Below are positions 1 to 7,057 of a DNA stretch of 17,913 bases, piece by piece (position 1 is the stretch's first letter; each line of letters opens with the position of its first letter). A program made the position numbers and the translations under genes. Below the pieces are notes generated by a model, which ran no database searches, was not told the DNA's origin, and saw nothing but the letters and a program-made list of their open reading frames with translations. This stretch comes from Sulfurospirillum sp964441765. GTDB taxonomy: Bacteria > Campylobacterota > Campylobacteria > Campylobacterales > Sulfurospirillaceae. Location: assembly GCA_964441765.1 (NCBI GenBank), contig CAYTVI010000040.1, positions 1 through 17,913 of the forward strand. The letters are read 5' to 3'.

Positions 1-773
1 AGCATAAACCCTTTCATACTCAAAGAGGCATTTTGATAAAGCGGGGTGAGTATCGTGACATCATCTTCTTTTGTGCGTGTGCCTGCGATGTAAAGTAGGG
101 GCAGATAGTGGTCAATACTTGGATGTGCGGTTTTAAAATCGGGGCACTTTACTTCGATGTTCACAAGGCTTTCTATATCATTACATGTAAAAGCATTGTC
201 AATAAATGTGTCCACATTTTTTGCCCATTCTACAGGTTTTGCATCGATGTTGTAAAAATCAACCAGCCCTAAATTGTGGGTTAGATTGCCGCTACCTATT
301 ATCATAATGCCCTCATCTCTAAGGCATTGTAATTTCTCTCCTATTTTTACATGTAAAGGCATGGAGAGGTTTTTGTTGATGCTCAGTTGAATGATAGGAA
401 CACTGGCTTTTGGATACAAAAAATGAAGAGGCATCCACGCACCGTGGTCAAGTCCACGCTCCACTAACGGCACATCCAAAAGGGTTGCGATGCGTTTGGA
501 GAGGGTGTTGTTGCTAGGGCTGTCGTAACGTATATCATACAAGCTTGGCGGAAAGCCATAAAAATCATACATCGTCTCATAACTAATCCCATAAGCTATG
601 CTTACCGATGTTTGGGTTGTGTACCAATGCGCTGAAATCACAAGGATGGCTTTGGGTAAAGGAAGCTTGAGGCTCAGTGCTTGTAAAGCTTGAGTAAAGT
701 CGTTTTCAAGCACCAAATTCATCGGAGAACCATGACCTAAAAAAAGGCTTGGCATACGTTGTGTGAAGCTCAC
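1..773 (-). CDS. ygiD: YgiD-like class III extradiol dioxygenase (LigB fold), 3' end cut by window
   Basis: The visible 257 codons encode a LigB-superfamily extradiol ring-opening dioxygenase of the 4,5-DOPA dioxygenase/YgiD type, a cytosolic metal enzyme that cleaves catechol-type rings. Family motifs with candidate metal and catalytic histidines are all present: GHGSP (H14), SAHW (H49), DHGAW (H110), GSGNLTHN (H166) and AHP (H217). Family members are about 260-270 residues, so only a few C-terminal residues should be missing beyond position 1. I chose the GTG at 773 because GGGAGG (783-778) sits 4 bases before it. The upstream in-frame ATG at 803 lies inside a TATAAT -10 box and has no ribosome binding site. 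Another possible start is the ATG at codon 7. The natural substrate is unknown; E. coli YgiD acts on DOPA in vitro. Two copies of TTACATGTAA lie inside the gene. Confidence 0.85.
   Translation of the reverse strand, partial: MSFTQRMPSLFLGHGSPMNLVLENDFTQALQALSLKLPLPKAILVISAHWYTTQTSVSIAYGISYETMYDFYGFPPSLYDIRYDSPSNNTLSKRIATLLDVPLVERGLDHGAWMPLHFLYPKASVPIIQLSINKNLSMPLHVKIGEKLQCLRDEGIMIIGSGNLTHNLGLVDFYNIDAKPVEWAKNVDTFIDNAFTCNDIESLVNIEVKCPDFKTAHPSIDHYLPLLYIAGTRTKEDDVTILTPLYQNASLSMKGFM
181..190. repeat. TTACATGTAA palindrome, copy 1
   Basis: Perfect 10-base palindrome inside the ygiD-like gene, read in its frame as Phe-Thr-Cys-Asn. It is followed on the plus strand by AAGCAT. Confidence 0.9.
347..356. 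repeat. TTACATGTAA palindrome, copy 2
   Basis: Second copy inside the ygiD-like gene, extended to TTTACATGTAAA and read as Leu-His-Val-Lys. It is followed on the plus strand by AGGCAT. Confidence 0.9.
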
Positions 774-801
774 GTTTCCTCCCGTGTTGGAATATTTTGC
801 C

Positions 802-810
802 ATTATAACA
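802..810 (-). promoter_or_regulatory. Extended -10 promoter for the ygiD-like gene
   Basis: On the minus strand the bases read TGTTATAAT, a perfect TATAAT preceded by TG at the extended -10 spacing. No clear -35 is seen, which is common in Campylobacterota. Transcription would start near 795, giving a leader of about 20 bases that carries the GGGAGG site and the GTG start at 773. Confidence 0.6.
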
Positions 811-830
811 CAGGAGCGTAAATGAACTAT

Positions 831-848
831 CTGTAATCAAGTTGTAAT
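831..848 (+). promoter_or_regulatory. Pho box upstream of pstS (PhoB-type site)
   Basis: Two direct 7-mers, CTGTAAT (831-837) and TTGTAAT (842-848), are separated by 4 bases, giving an 11-base period. This matches the E. coli PhoB box layout (CTGTCAT, 4 bases, CTGTCAC-like), with 6 of 7 and 5 of 7 identities to CTGTCAT. It ends exactly 10 bases before the TACAAT -10 box, the E. coli geometry in which PhoB replaces a -35 element. This implies induction of pst under phosphate limitation. No phoB gene lies in the window. Confidence 0.7.
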
Positions 849-858
849 CAATTTTCCT

Positions 859-864
859 TACAAT
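859..864 (+). promoter_or_regulatory. -10 box of the pst operon promoter
   Basis: TACAAT (5 of 6 to TATAAT) lies 10 bases after the Pho box. There is no recognisable -35, as expected for a PhoB-activated promoter. Transcription would start near 871, giving a leader of about 27 bases with GGAG at 888-891. Confidence 0.55.
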
Positions 865-897
865 GACATCGTTACAAAATCTTAAATGGAGTGAACA

Positions 898-1938
898 ATG
901 ACTATCAAAACATGTGCAATTGCACTTTTGAGTGTTGCAGCCTTAAGTGTGTCTGCTAGTGCGAGAGATCAGATTAAAATTGTTGGATCATCGACTGTGT
1001 ATCCTTTTACAAGCTATGTTGCAGAAGAGTTTAAAGCCGTAACAGGAAACCCAACACCGGTTGTTGAGTCCACAGGAACGGGTGGCGGAATGAAACTATT
1101 TTGTGCAGGTGATGGTCTTGATACCCCAGATTTTACCAATGCTTCACGCCCAATTAAAGCAGATGAATTTGCCATTTGTGTTAAAAATGGTGTAACCGAT
1201 ATCACCGGAATGATGGTTGGTTTTGATGGTATTGCGGTGGCTCAATCAAAAAGCAATGGCGAATTTGCATTGACAAAAGAGCACCTTTTCTTAGCGCTTG
1301 CCGATGAAGTTCCAAGCAGTGATGGCAAATCATTAATCAAAAACCCTTACAAAACATGGAATGAAATCGACGCAAAACTTCCTAACCGAAAAATTACCGT
1401 TTATGGTCCTCCAACCACATCTGGAACCAGAGATTCATTTGATGAGATGGTGATGGAAGCCGCTTCTAAAAAATTTGATGCGTATGGCGATAAAAAAGGC
1501 AAGTACAAAGCGATTCGTCAAGATGGCGTGTTCGTACCTGCAGGTGAAAATGATAACTTAATTGTTCAAAAATTGACTAAAGACACTGCGGCATTTGGTA
1601 TTTTTGGTTATAGCTTTTTAGAAGAAAATGGCGATAAAGTCAATGGTGCAACGATTGATGGTATCGCTCCAACATCTGAGAATATCTCAAGTGGTAAATA
1701 CCCAATTTCAAGAAGCCTTTTCATCTATGCTAAAAACTCACACCGTGGTAAAGTAAAAGGAATGGATGAGTTCTTTAAACTCTACGTCGATGACAAAATG
1801 GTCGGACAAAAAGGTGTTTTAAAAACGATTGGTTTAGTACCAATGACAAGCGATGAGCTTAAAAAAGTTCAAGCAGCGGTTTTAGCTAAAACAAAACTCA
1901 CCGAAGAAATGGTTAAAAAACATACCATTCTTCCATAA
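898..1938 (+). CDS. pstS: PstS, periplasmic phosphate-binding protein
   Basis: A 346-residue substrate-binding protein of the PstSCAB phosphate ABC importer. It captures inorganic phosphate in the periplasm and hands it to PstC/PstA. Residues 1-22 form a signal peptide (lysine near the start, a hydrophobic run, then SASA before Arg23). It lacks a lipobox, so a soluble periplasmic protein is expected. Phosphate-contacting motifs are visible: GSSTVYPF (30-37), STGTGGG (58-64) and TTSGTRDS (173-180). The ATG is preceded by GGAG with a 6-base gap. It is the first gene of the operon behind a Pho box. A strong hairpin follows it, so it is probably made in excess over the membrane components. Confidence 0.96.
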   Translation: MTIKTCAIALLSVAALSVSASARDQIKIVGSSTVYPFTSYVAEEFKAVTGNPTPVVESTGTGGGMKLFCAGDGLDTPDFTNASRPIKADEFAICVKNGVTDITGMMVGFDGIAVAQSKSNGEFALTKEHLFLALADEVPSSDGKSLIKNPYKTWNEIDAKLPNRKITVYGPPTTSGTRDSFDEMVMEAASKKFDAYGDKKGKYKAIRQDGVFVPAGENDNLIVQKLTKDTAAFGIFGYSFLEENGDKVNGATIDGIAPTSENISSGKYPISRSLFIYAKNSHRGKVKGMDEFFKLYVDDKMVGQKGVLKTIGLVPMTSDELKKVQAAVLAKTKLTEEMVKKHTILP

Positions 1939-1948
1939 GACAACGCAA

Positions 1949-1958
1949 TTACATGTAA
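1949..1958. repeat. TTACATGTAA palindrome, copy 3
   Basis: Intergenic copy starting 11 bases after the pstS stop codon and just before the pstS-pstC hairpin. It is followed on the plus strand by AATCAT. Confidence 0.9.
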
Positions 1959-1965
1959 AATCATA

Positions 1966-1997
1966 AGGGAAGATGTGAGAGCATCTTCCCTATTTTT
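1966..1997 (+). terminator. Hairpin between pstS and pstC (attenuator or partial terminator)
   Basis: A perfect 10-base-pair stem (AGGGAAGATG at 1966-1975 with CATCTTCCCT at 1982-1991) closes a 6-base loop and is followed by TATTTTT. It has the form of a rho-independent terminator. Because pstCAB follow only 15 bases later in the same direction, it more likely terminates part of the transcripts or protects the pstS 3' end, giving more PstS than PstCAB. Confidence 0.8.
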
Positions 1998-2011
1998 CTA
2001 AAAGGACTCTG

Positions 2012-3268
2012 GTGAGCACTCAAACACTTTATCTTATCTTTTTTGGCGGTCTTTTTCCTTTGATGTTTATAGGCTACATCATCGGTAAAGCACGCGCTGT
2101 TGGCATTCGCTCTAAAGGTATTAAAATGCATTCACAGCCTGACCAATACGGCTGGTTTGTGGCACTCTATACGGGGCTTCCAATCATTTCGATTGGGTTT
2201 GTTGGCGTATTTTTATATCTTTTTGGCATTGATGCCATTCCACCTTTTCTCCTTGTTAGTGGTGCTTTAAGTGTGGGTGCTATCACCCTTTTGCTTTTCT
2301 TTAAAAAAGTTGCCCCCGATACACGTGCTCGTGATGGTGTGGAGAATTTCATCAAAGGGATGTTGCTCTTTGCTTCGCTCATTTCGGTGATGACGACCTT
2401 TGGTATCTTGCTTTCCATCATCTTTGAAGCCTTGCATTTTTTTCAAACCCAAAGTGTCACCTACTTTTTATTTGGCACAGAATGGGCGCCTGATACAGCG
2501 TTTTTAGAAGGTGCTGGAAGGGCAGATGCGGGCAGTGCACAAGCAAAATTTGGCGCAGTGCCTATTTTTGCGGGAACCTTTTACATCACCATTATGGCGA
2601 TGATTTTAGCTGTTCCTGTTGGGCTTCTTTCTGCTATTTATATGTCCGAGTATGCCACTACGAAATTAAGAGCGCAACTTAAACCTTTTTTAGAAATCTT
2701 AGCGGGTATTCCTACCGTGGTGTACGGATTTTTTGCCGCTTTAACCATTGCGCCTGCGGTGGTAAAGTTTTTTGCTCTTTTTGGGGTTGAGGCACAGTAC
2801 CAAAACGCACTCTCCAGTGGTATTATCATGGGGGTTATGATTATTCCTTTTATCTCTTCGCTTTCCGATGATGTCATCAGTGCGGTTCCTCAAAATATGC
2901 GAAACGGTGCGTATGCGCTTGGGATGAACAAAGCAGAGACTATTCGTTTTGTCGTTCTTCCCTCTGCTATGCCAGGCATTATCGCTTCGATACTTTTGGC
3001 AGTCTCACGAGCTCTTGGAGAGACGATGATTGTGGTGATGGCAGCAGGTCTTCGTCCTAATCTTTCGTGGAATCCACTGGAGGATATGACCACCGTAACG
3101 GTGAAAATCGTCGAATCTCTCACAGGCGATCAAGAGTTTAATAACCCACTTACCCTCTCTGCTTTTGCACTGGGTTTTGTGCTGTTTGTGGTCACACTTG
3201 TCATTAACATCATCTCGGTGAGTACTATTCGAAGTTTCCACCGAAAATACAAAATTTCAACACTCTAA
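2012..3268 (+). CDS. pstC: PstC, phosphate ABC transporter permease
   Basis: A 418-residue inner-membrane permease forming, with PstA, the phosphate channel of PstSCAB. The first 110 residues are an extra module with about three membrane segments (about 4-24, 50-72, 75-96), seen in longer PstC variants. Then come the canonical six-segment binding-protein-dependent transport domain and a periplasmic loop near 150-185. The ATPase-coupling EAA-type loop (GAYALGMNKAET and following, about 297-322) and the RALGETMIVVMAAG segment are clear. The start is GTG at 2012, with AAAGGA at 2001-2006 placed 5 bases before it. pstA follows after 8 bases. Confidence 0.95.
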   Translation: MSTQTLYLIFFGGLFPLMFIGYIIGKARAVGIRSKGIKMHSQPDQYGWFVALYTGLPIISIGFVGVFLYLFGIDAIPPFLLVSGALSVGAITLLLFFKKVAPDTRARDGVENFIKGMLLFASLISVMTTFGILLSIIFEALHFFQTQSVTYFLFGTEWAPDTAFLEGAGRADAGSAQAKFGAVPIFAGTFYITIMAMILAVPVGLLSAIYMSEYATTKLRAQLKPFLEILAGIPTVVYGFFAALTIAPAVVKFFALFGVEAQYQNALSSGIIMGVMIIPFISSLSDDVISAVPQNMRNGAYALGMNKAETIRFVVLPSAMPGIIASILLAVSRALGETMIVVMAAGLRPNLSWNPLEDMTTVTVKIVESLTGDQEFNNPLTLSAFALGFVLFVVTLVINIISVSTIRSFHRKYKISTL

Positions 3269-3276
3269 GGCGTTTC

Positions 3277-4449
3277 ATGCAAGAGAACAACAAAGATTAT
3301 TTTTACATTCCCCAAATCAAACGACGTAACCAAAAAGCGGCACTTTTTAAATATCTGTGTGTTGGGGCTATCGCTTTTTCTATCTCGTTTTTGATTTTTT
3401 TCCTTGTCGATATTGCACGAGCAGGCTACCCCGCTTTTACGCAAACGTATATAAAAATGGAGATAAAAATCACAGAAGATGTGGTTGAAAACCCTTACAG
3501 CGCCGTGGGTGGAAAACATCTTAAAATCATCAGCCGTGCATGGCTTCGCGATTTACCCAATCTTATCAAAGAAAATCCATCATGGATGAATACCACGCAA
3601 GAGTTTTGGGTACTGGCAAACTCTGAGGTTGATCAATACATCAAAGGTAAAGAGTCACGAACCTCTGCAAGGGATAGAGCTACCGTAGATGAATTAAACG
3701 AGCAAGGCAAAGTTGAACGTAGGTTAAATACCATCTTTCTAGGCACGGGAGATTCTAAGATTCCTGAAAATTCGGGGATTTATTCAGCGATTATCGGAAG
3801 TATTATGACGATGTTGGTGACGATAGCGATTGCTTTTCCTATTGGGGTGATGACGGCGATTTATTTGGAAGAGTTCGCTTCTGAAAATAGGCTCACGCAT
3901 ATTATTGAAGTGAACATCAACAACCTTGCCGCCATTCCTTCCATTTTGTTTGGACTTTTAGGCTTGGCGATTTTTATTAACTTCTTTGGTGTGCCTAGAA
4001 GCTCTCCTTTGGTGGGCGGTATGACATTAGCACTCATGAGTTTACCCGTTATCATCGTAAGCTCCAAAGCCGCGCTCAAATCCGTTCCTGCGAGTATTCG
4101 TCAAGCAGGTTTTGGTTTGGGACTGACCAAATGGCAAATTGTACGAGACCATGTTTTACCTGTGGCAATGCCTGGTATTTTAACAGGTTCTATCATTTCC
4201 ATCGCACGTGCCATTGGTGAGACAGCGCCTTTGATTATCGTGGGAATGATAGCCTTCGTTCCTGATGCGGCGACCAGTTTTACAGACGCGGCAACCGTAC
4301 TTCCTGCGCAAATCTTTACGTGGGCGGGTATGCCTGAGAAGGCTTATTTGGAACGAACCGCTGCGGCGATTGTGGTCTTGTTAGTCTTGCTACTCTCGCT
4401 AAATGCGGTAGCAATTTATTTACGAAAAAAATTTGAGAGAAAGTGGTAA
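3277..4449 (+). CDS. pstA: PstA, phosphate ABC transporter permease
   Basis: A 390-residue partner permease of PstC. After one membrane segment (about 24-48) there is a periplasmic insert of about 110 residues resembling the DUF3333 domain of long PstA proteins. It includes a charged stretch near 125-150. The transport domain starts near residue 168 (SGIYSAIIGSIMTML), followed by EAA-loop residues AGFGLGLTKWQI and the RAIGETAPLIIVGM segment. The ATG is preceded by TAAGG, which overlaps the pstC stop codon, so translation is probably coupled. pstB starts 6 bases after its stop. Confidence 0.95.
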   Translation: MQENNKDYFYIPQIKRRNQKAALFKYLCVGAIAFSISFLIFFLVDIARAGYPAFTQTYIKMEIKITEDVVENPYSAVGGKHLKIISRAWLRDLPNLIKENPSWMNTTQEFWVLANSEVDQYIKGKESRTSARDRATVDELNEQGKVERRLNTIFLGTGDSKIPENSGIYSAIIGSIMTMLVTIAIAFPIGVMTAIYLEEFASENRLTHIIEVNINNLAAIPSILFGLLGLAIFINFFGVPRSSPLVGGMTLALMSLPVIIVSSKAALKSVPASIRQAGFGLGLTKWQIVRDHVLPVAMPGILTGSIISIARAIGETAPLIIVGMIAFVPDAATSFTDAATVLPAQIFTWAGMPEKAYLERTAAAIVVLLVLLLSLNAVAIYLRKKFERKW

Positions 4450-4455
4450 TGGGTC

Positions 4456-5274
4456 ATGGAAAATAATTTTATTCATACATCAGTCAGTGATCGTGCAATG
4501 GTCAACCAAGAAGAACAGAGTATCAAAGTAGAGGTCAAAAATCTCAATCTCTTTTACGGTGATAAGCAAGCGCTAAATTCTATTAATATGGATATTTACA
4601 CTAAAAAAATCACTGCCCTCATAGGACCAAGTGGCTGTGGAAAATCAACATTTTTGCGTTGTATCAACCGTATGAATGACTTGGTTCAGAGTTGCCGTGT
4701 GGAAGGTTACATCGGTGTAGATGGACATGATATTTATGACAAATCCATTGACGTGGTTGCGGTGCGAAAACGCGTAGGTATGGTGTTTCAACAGCCCAAT
4801 CCTTTCCCAAAAAGTATCTATGAAAATGTAGCATACGCCCCTTTGATGCACGATATCGTGAAAAAAGGTAAAGAGTGTGATGAGTTAGTCGAGCGCGCAC
4901 TCAAAGGTGCTAACTTGTGGGAAGAGGTCAAAGACAAACTCAAAGACCCAGGAACGGCACTCTCAGGCGGACAACAACAGCGTTTGTGTATTGCACGTGC
5001 CATTGCGGTTGAGCCAGATGTCATTTTGATGGATGAGCCAACCAGCGCACTTGACCCGATTTCAACGGAGAAGATTGAGAACTTGATGTTGGATTTGAAG
5101 AAAAATTACACCATCATCATCGTCACGCACAACATGCAACAAGCCGCCAGAATTGCGGACTACACAGCGTTTTTCCATCTTGGAAATCTCATCGAGTACG
5201 CTGATGCAAAAACCTTGTTTGTCAATCCCAAAGAGAAAAAAACGGAAGATTATATTACGGGTCGTTTTGGGTAA
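4456..5274 (+). CDS. pstB: PstB, phosphate ABC transporter ATPase
   Basis: A 272-residue cytosolic ATPase that powers PstCA. It shows Walker A GPSGCGKST (57-65), Q-loop Gln112, signature LSGGQQQR (169-176), Walker B VILMDEP (189-195) and switch His225. The ADP/phosphate-import type is clear from FQQPNPFP. The N-terminus is about 20 residues longer than in typical PstB. A start at the internal ATG of codon 15 is possible, and neither site has a strong ribosome binding sequence. It is the last gene of the operon. phoU, which often follows pstB in other bacteria, is absent here; the next gene is convergent. Confidence 0.95.
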   Translation: MENNFIHTSVSDRAMVNQEEQSIKVEVKNLNLFYGDKQALNSINMDIYTKKITALIGPSGCGKSTFLRCINRMNDLVQSCRVEGYIGVDGHDIYDKSIDVVAVRKRVGMVFQQPNPFPKSIYENVAYAPLMHDIVKKGKECDELVERALKGANLWEEVKDKLKDPGTALSGGQQQRLCIARAIAVEPDVILMDEPTSALDPISTEKIENLMLDLKKNYTIIIVTHNMQQAARIADYTAFFHLGNLIEYADAKTLFVNPKEKKTEDYITGRFG

Positions 5275-5278
5275 TTTT

Positions 5279-5288
5279 TTACATGTAA
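5279..5288. repeat. TTACATGTAA palindrome, copy 4, at a convergent gene junction
   Basis: This copy lies 5 bases after the pstB stop and 4 bases before the yaiI stop. It is extended to a longer palindrome, AATTTTTTACATGTAAAAAT, with T and A runs on both sides. It could serve as a weak two-way terminator, but the stem is AT-rich and has no loop. Confidence 0.85.
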
Positions 5289-5291
5289 AAA

Positions 5292-5738
5292 TTAGGCATA
5301 CTTTTGTAAAAGAGCATTGAGCGCATCTGCGAAGGCTCTTTTTTCCTTCTCTCCAATAGCACTAGGCCCTCCTGTTATCTCTCCTCCATCACGAAGTTCT
5401 TGCATTAAGTTTCGCATCGCAAGCAAGCCTTTGATATTCTCTTGTGTGTAAATGGTACCTCTTGGGTCTAAACCAATCGCTCCTTTGGAGACAATCCTAT
5501 CGGCTAGTGGAATATCAGCCGTGATGACGAGGTCTCCTGCTTTACATGTAAAAGCGATGAGGTGGTCGGCTTCATCGGCTCCTTGGGGTGCAATTTCCAT
5601 AGAGATAAAAGGAACATTAGGGATGGCAATTTTTTTGTTCGCAATAAATCGCGTAGGGAGGCTCCGCTTTAACACAAAGCGAAGCAAAATCTCTTTTAAG
5701 ACATTGGGGAAAGCGTCGGCATCGACAAAAATGGTCAT
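5292..5738 (-). CDS. yaiI: YaiI/YqxD family protein (UPF0178, DUF188)
   Basis: A 148-residue cytosolic protein of the widespread UPF0178 family, which has a PIN-like fold and no firmly established function. The N-terminal FVDADAFPN motif carries the conserved acidic residues (Asp6, Asp8). DEADHLI, GDLVITADIPLA and the C-terminal GGPSAIGEKEKRAFADALN are typical of the family. The length is normal. Its ATG overlaps the helicase stop (ATGA), so the two are translationally coupled in one operon, suggesting a role in RNA or nucleic-acid processing (inference). One TTACATGTAA copy lies in frame as Phe-Thr-Cys-Lys. Confidence 0.92.
   Translation of the reverse strand: MTIFVDADAFPNVLKEILLRFVLKRSLPTRFIANKKIAIPNVPFISMEIAPQGADEADHLIAFTCKAGDLVITADIPLADRIVSKGAIGLDPRGTIYTQENIKGLLAMRNLMQELRDGGEITGGPSAIGEKEKRAFADALNALLQKYA
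5542..5551. repeat. TTACATGTAA palindrome, copy 5
   Basis: This copy lies inside yaiI and is read as Phe-Thr-Cys-Lys. Its flanks extend the symmetry, GCTTTACATGTAAAAGC. Confidence 0.9.
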
Positions 5739-6988
5739 CGTCGCTTGTCTCTTTGTTTTTCAACGTATTCACGAGGCGCATTATCACGACGTTTGGGTTG
5801 TCCGCTTGGGCGTTGTCCTCTTCCTTGTTGAATGGGCTCTGCTTTGATGTTTGGGTCTGGTTCAAACCCTTCGATAATCTCACGTACAAGCGTTTTTTTA
5901 ATAAGTTTTTCGATGTTTTTAAGATACTCAAACTCATCCACACACACCAAAGAGATGGCTTCGCCATTGTTCCCCGCACGCCCTGTTCGACCAATACGGT
6001 GAACATAATCTTCTGAAATATTGGGAAGCTCAAGGTTGATGACATGGGGGAGTTGGTCGATATCAAGACCTCGTGCGGCAATATCTGTTGCGGCAAGAAC
6101 TTTTATGGAGCCCGCTTTAAAATCAGCCAATGCTTTAGTACGCGCACCTTGGCTTTTGTTGCCATGGATGGCTGAGGCGCTAATGCCTATTTTATTCAGA
6201 TAATCGGAGACTTTGTTCGCATGGTGTTTGGTGCGTGTAAAGACCAACACTTGTTCCCAGTGGTGGTCGTTTATCAATTTTCCCAAAAGGGCAGTTTTAC
6301 GTTTACAATCCACAACAATCACACGTTGATTGACCAACTCACTCGAGGTATTGCGTTTGGCGACTTCAATGATGGCAGGGTTTTTCAAGATGGATTCGCA
6401 CAGTTTTTTAATCTCATCAGAATAGGTGGCTGAAAAGAGTAAATTTTGACGTTTTTTAGGAAGCAAGGCAATGACCTTGCGAATATCTTTGATAAATCCC
6501 ATATCAAGCATGCGATCGGCTTCATCAAGGACGAATATATCAATATGTTTTAAATCAAGTGTGCCTTGCGAAACATGGTCAAGTAGCCTTCCAGGTGTGG
6601 CAACTAAGATATCGACACCGTTTCTTAAGGCTTGGATTTGAGGGTGGATACCCACGCCTCCAAAAATAACGGTACTTTTGAAAGGAAGGTATTTCCCATA
6701 GGTCTTAACACTCTCACCCACTTGCGCGGCAAGTTCTCTAGTCGGAGTAAGGATGAGCACACGGATAGGGTTTTTACCCTTTACTCTTGGTTGCTTAGAG
6801 AGTAATTCTAAAATTGGAAGGGTAAAACCAGCAGTCTTTCCAGTACCTGTTTGCGCACCTGCTAGGATATCTTGTCCTCTTAAAATGGCAGGAATGGCTT
6901 GTTCTTGAACAGGAGTGGGGTGGGTATAGCCTTCTTCTTGAATGGCTTTTAATAGGGGCGTACTTAAGTGTAAATCTGAAAATAACAA
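5735..6988 (-). CDS. rhlE: RhlE-type DEAD-box RNA helicase
   Basis: A 417-residue ATP-dependent RNA helicase of the RhlE type, expected to act in RNA decay, ribosome assembly or cold adaptation. Motifs in order: Q motif GYTHPTPVQ (20-28), motif I AQTGTGKT (45-52), PTRELA (82-87), TPGRL (131-135), DEAD (155-158), SAT (186-188), TDIAARGLDI (301-310) and HRIGRTGRAG (330-339). The C-terminal tail from about 386 is basic and rich in Gln, Arg and Pro, typical of RNA-binding tails. I place the start at the TTG (6988-6986): AAAGGAA lies about 7 bases upstream and the product begins MLFSDLHLS, matching the usual M-S-F-S-D-L start. The open frame continues upstream to an ATG at 7036, but that lies inside a terminator hairpin. 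Confidence 0.93.
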   Translation of the reverse strand: MLFSDLHLSTPLLKAIQEEGYTHPTPVQEQAIPAILRGQDILAGAQTGTGKTAGFTLPILELLSKQPRVKGKNPIRVLILTPTRELAAQVGESVKTYGKYLPFKSTVIFGGVGIHPQIQALRNGVDILVATPGRLLDHVSQGTLDLKHIDIFVLDEADRMLDMGFIKDIRKVIALLPKKRQNLLFSATYSDEIKKLCESILKNPAIIEVAKRNTSSELVNQRVIVVDCKRKTALLGKLINDHHWEQVLVFTRTKHHANKVSDYLNKIGISASAIHGNKSQGARTKALADFKAGSIKVLAATDIAARGLDIDQLPHVINLELPNISEDYVHRIGRTGRAGNNGEAISLVCVDEFEYLKNIEKLIKKTLVREIIEGFEPDPNIKAEPIQQGRGQRPSGQPKRRDNAPREYVEKQRDKRR

Positions 6989-7027
6989 AATAAAATTCCT
7001 TTGGAAAAGTAAGAAAGAGATGAAGAT

Positions 7028-7050
7028 AACGCCCAAGAGGTTTGGGCGTT
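7028..7050 (-). terminator. Hairpin terminator after the PiT permease gene
   Basis: A GC-rich 9-base-pair stem, AACGCCCAA (7028-7036) with TTGGGCGTT (7042-7050), closes a 5-base loop 7 bases past the permease stop. The minus-strand tail is pyrimidine-rich (ATCTTCATCTCTTTC) rather than a clean T run, so some read-through into the helicase gene is possible. Confidence 0.7.
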
Positions 7051-7057
7051 ATAAAAC

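Noticed and set aside
801..803. In-frame ATG as the start of the ygiD-like gene
   Set aside because: It lies within the TATAAT -10 box and has no ribosome site; the GTG at 773 has GGGAGG just upstream.
5272..5291. A strong bidirectional terminator between pstB and yaiI
   Set aside because: The palindrome is entirely AT-rich around ACATGT and has no loop, so a stable RNA hairpin is doubtful; it is listed as a repeat only.
5617..6096. A 159-codon minus-strand open frame across the helicase/yaiI junction
   Set aside because: It overlaps two well-supported genes in another frame, and its product has no recognisable features.
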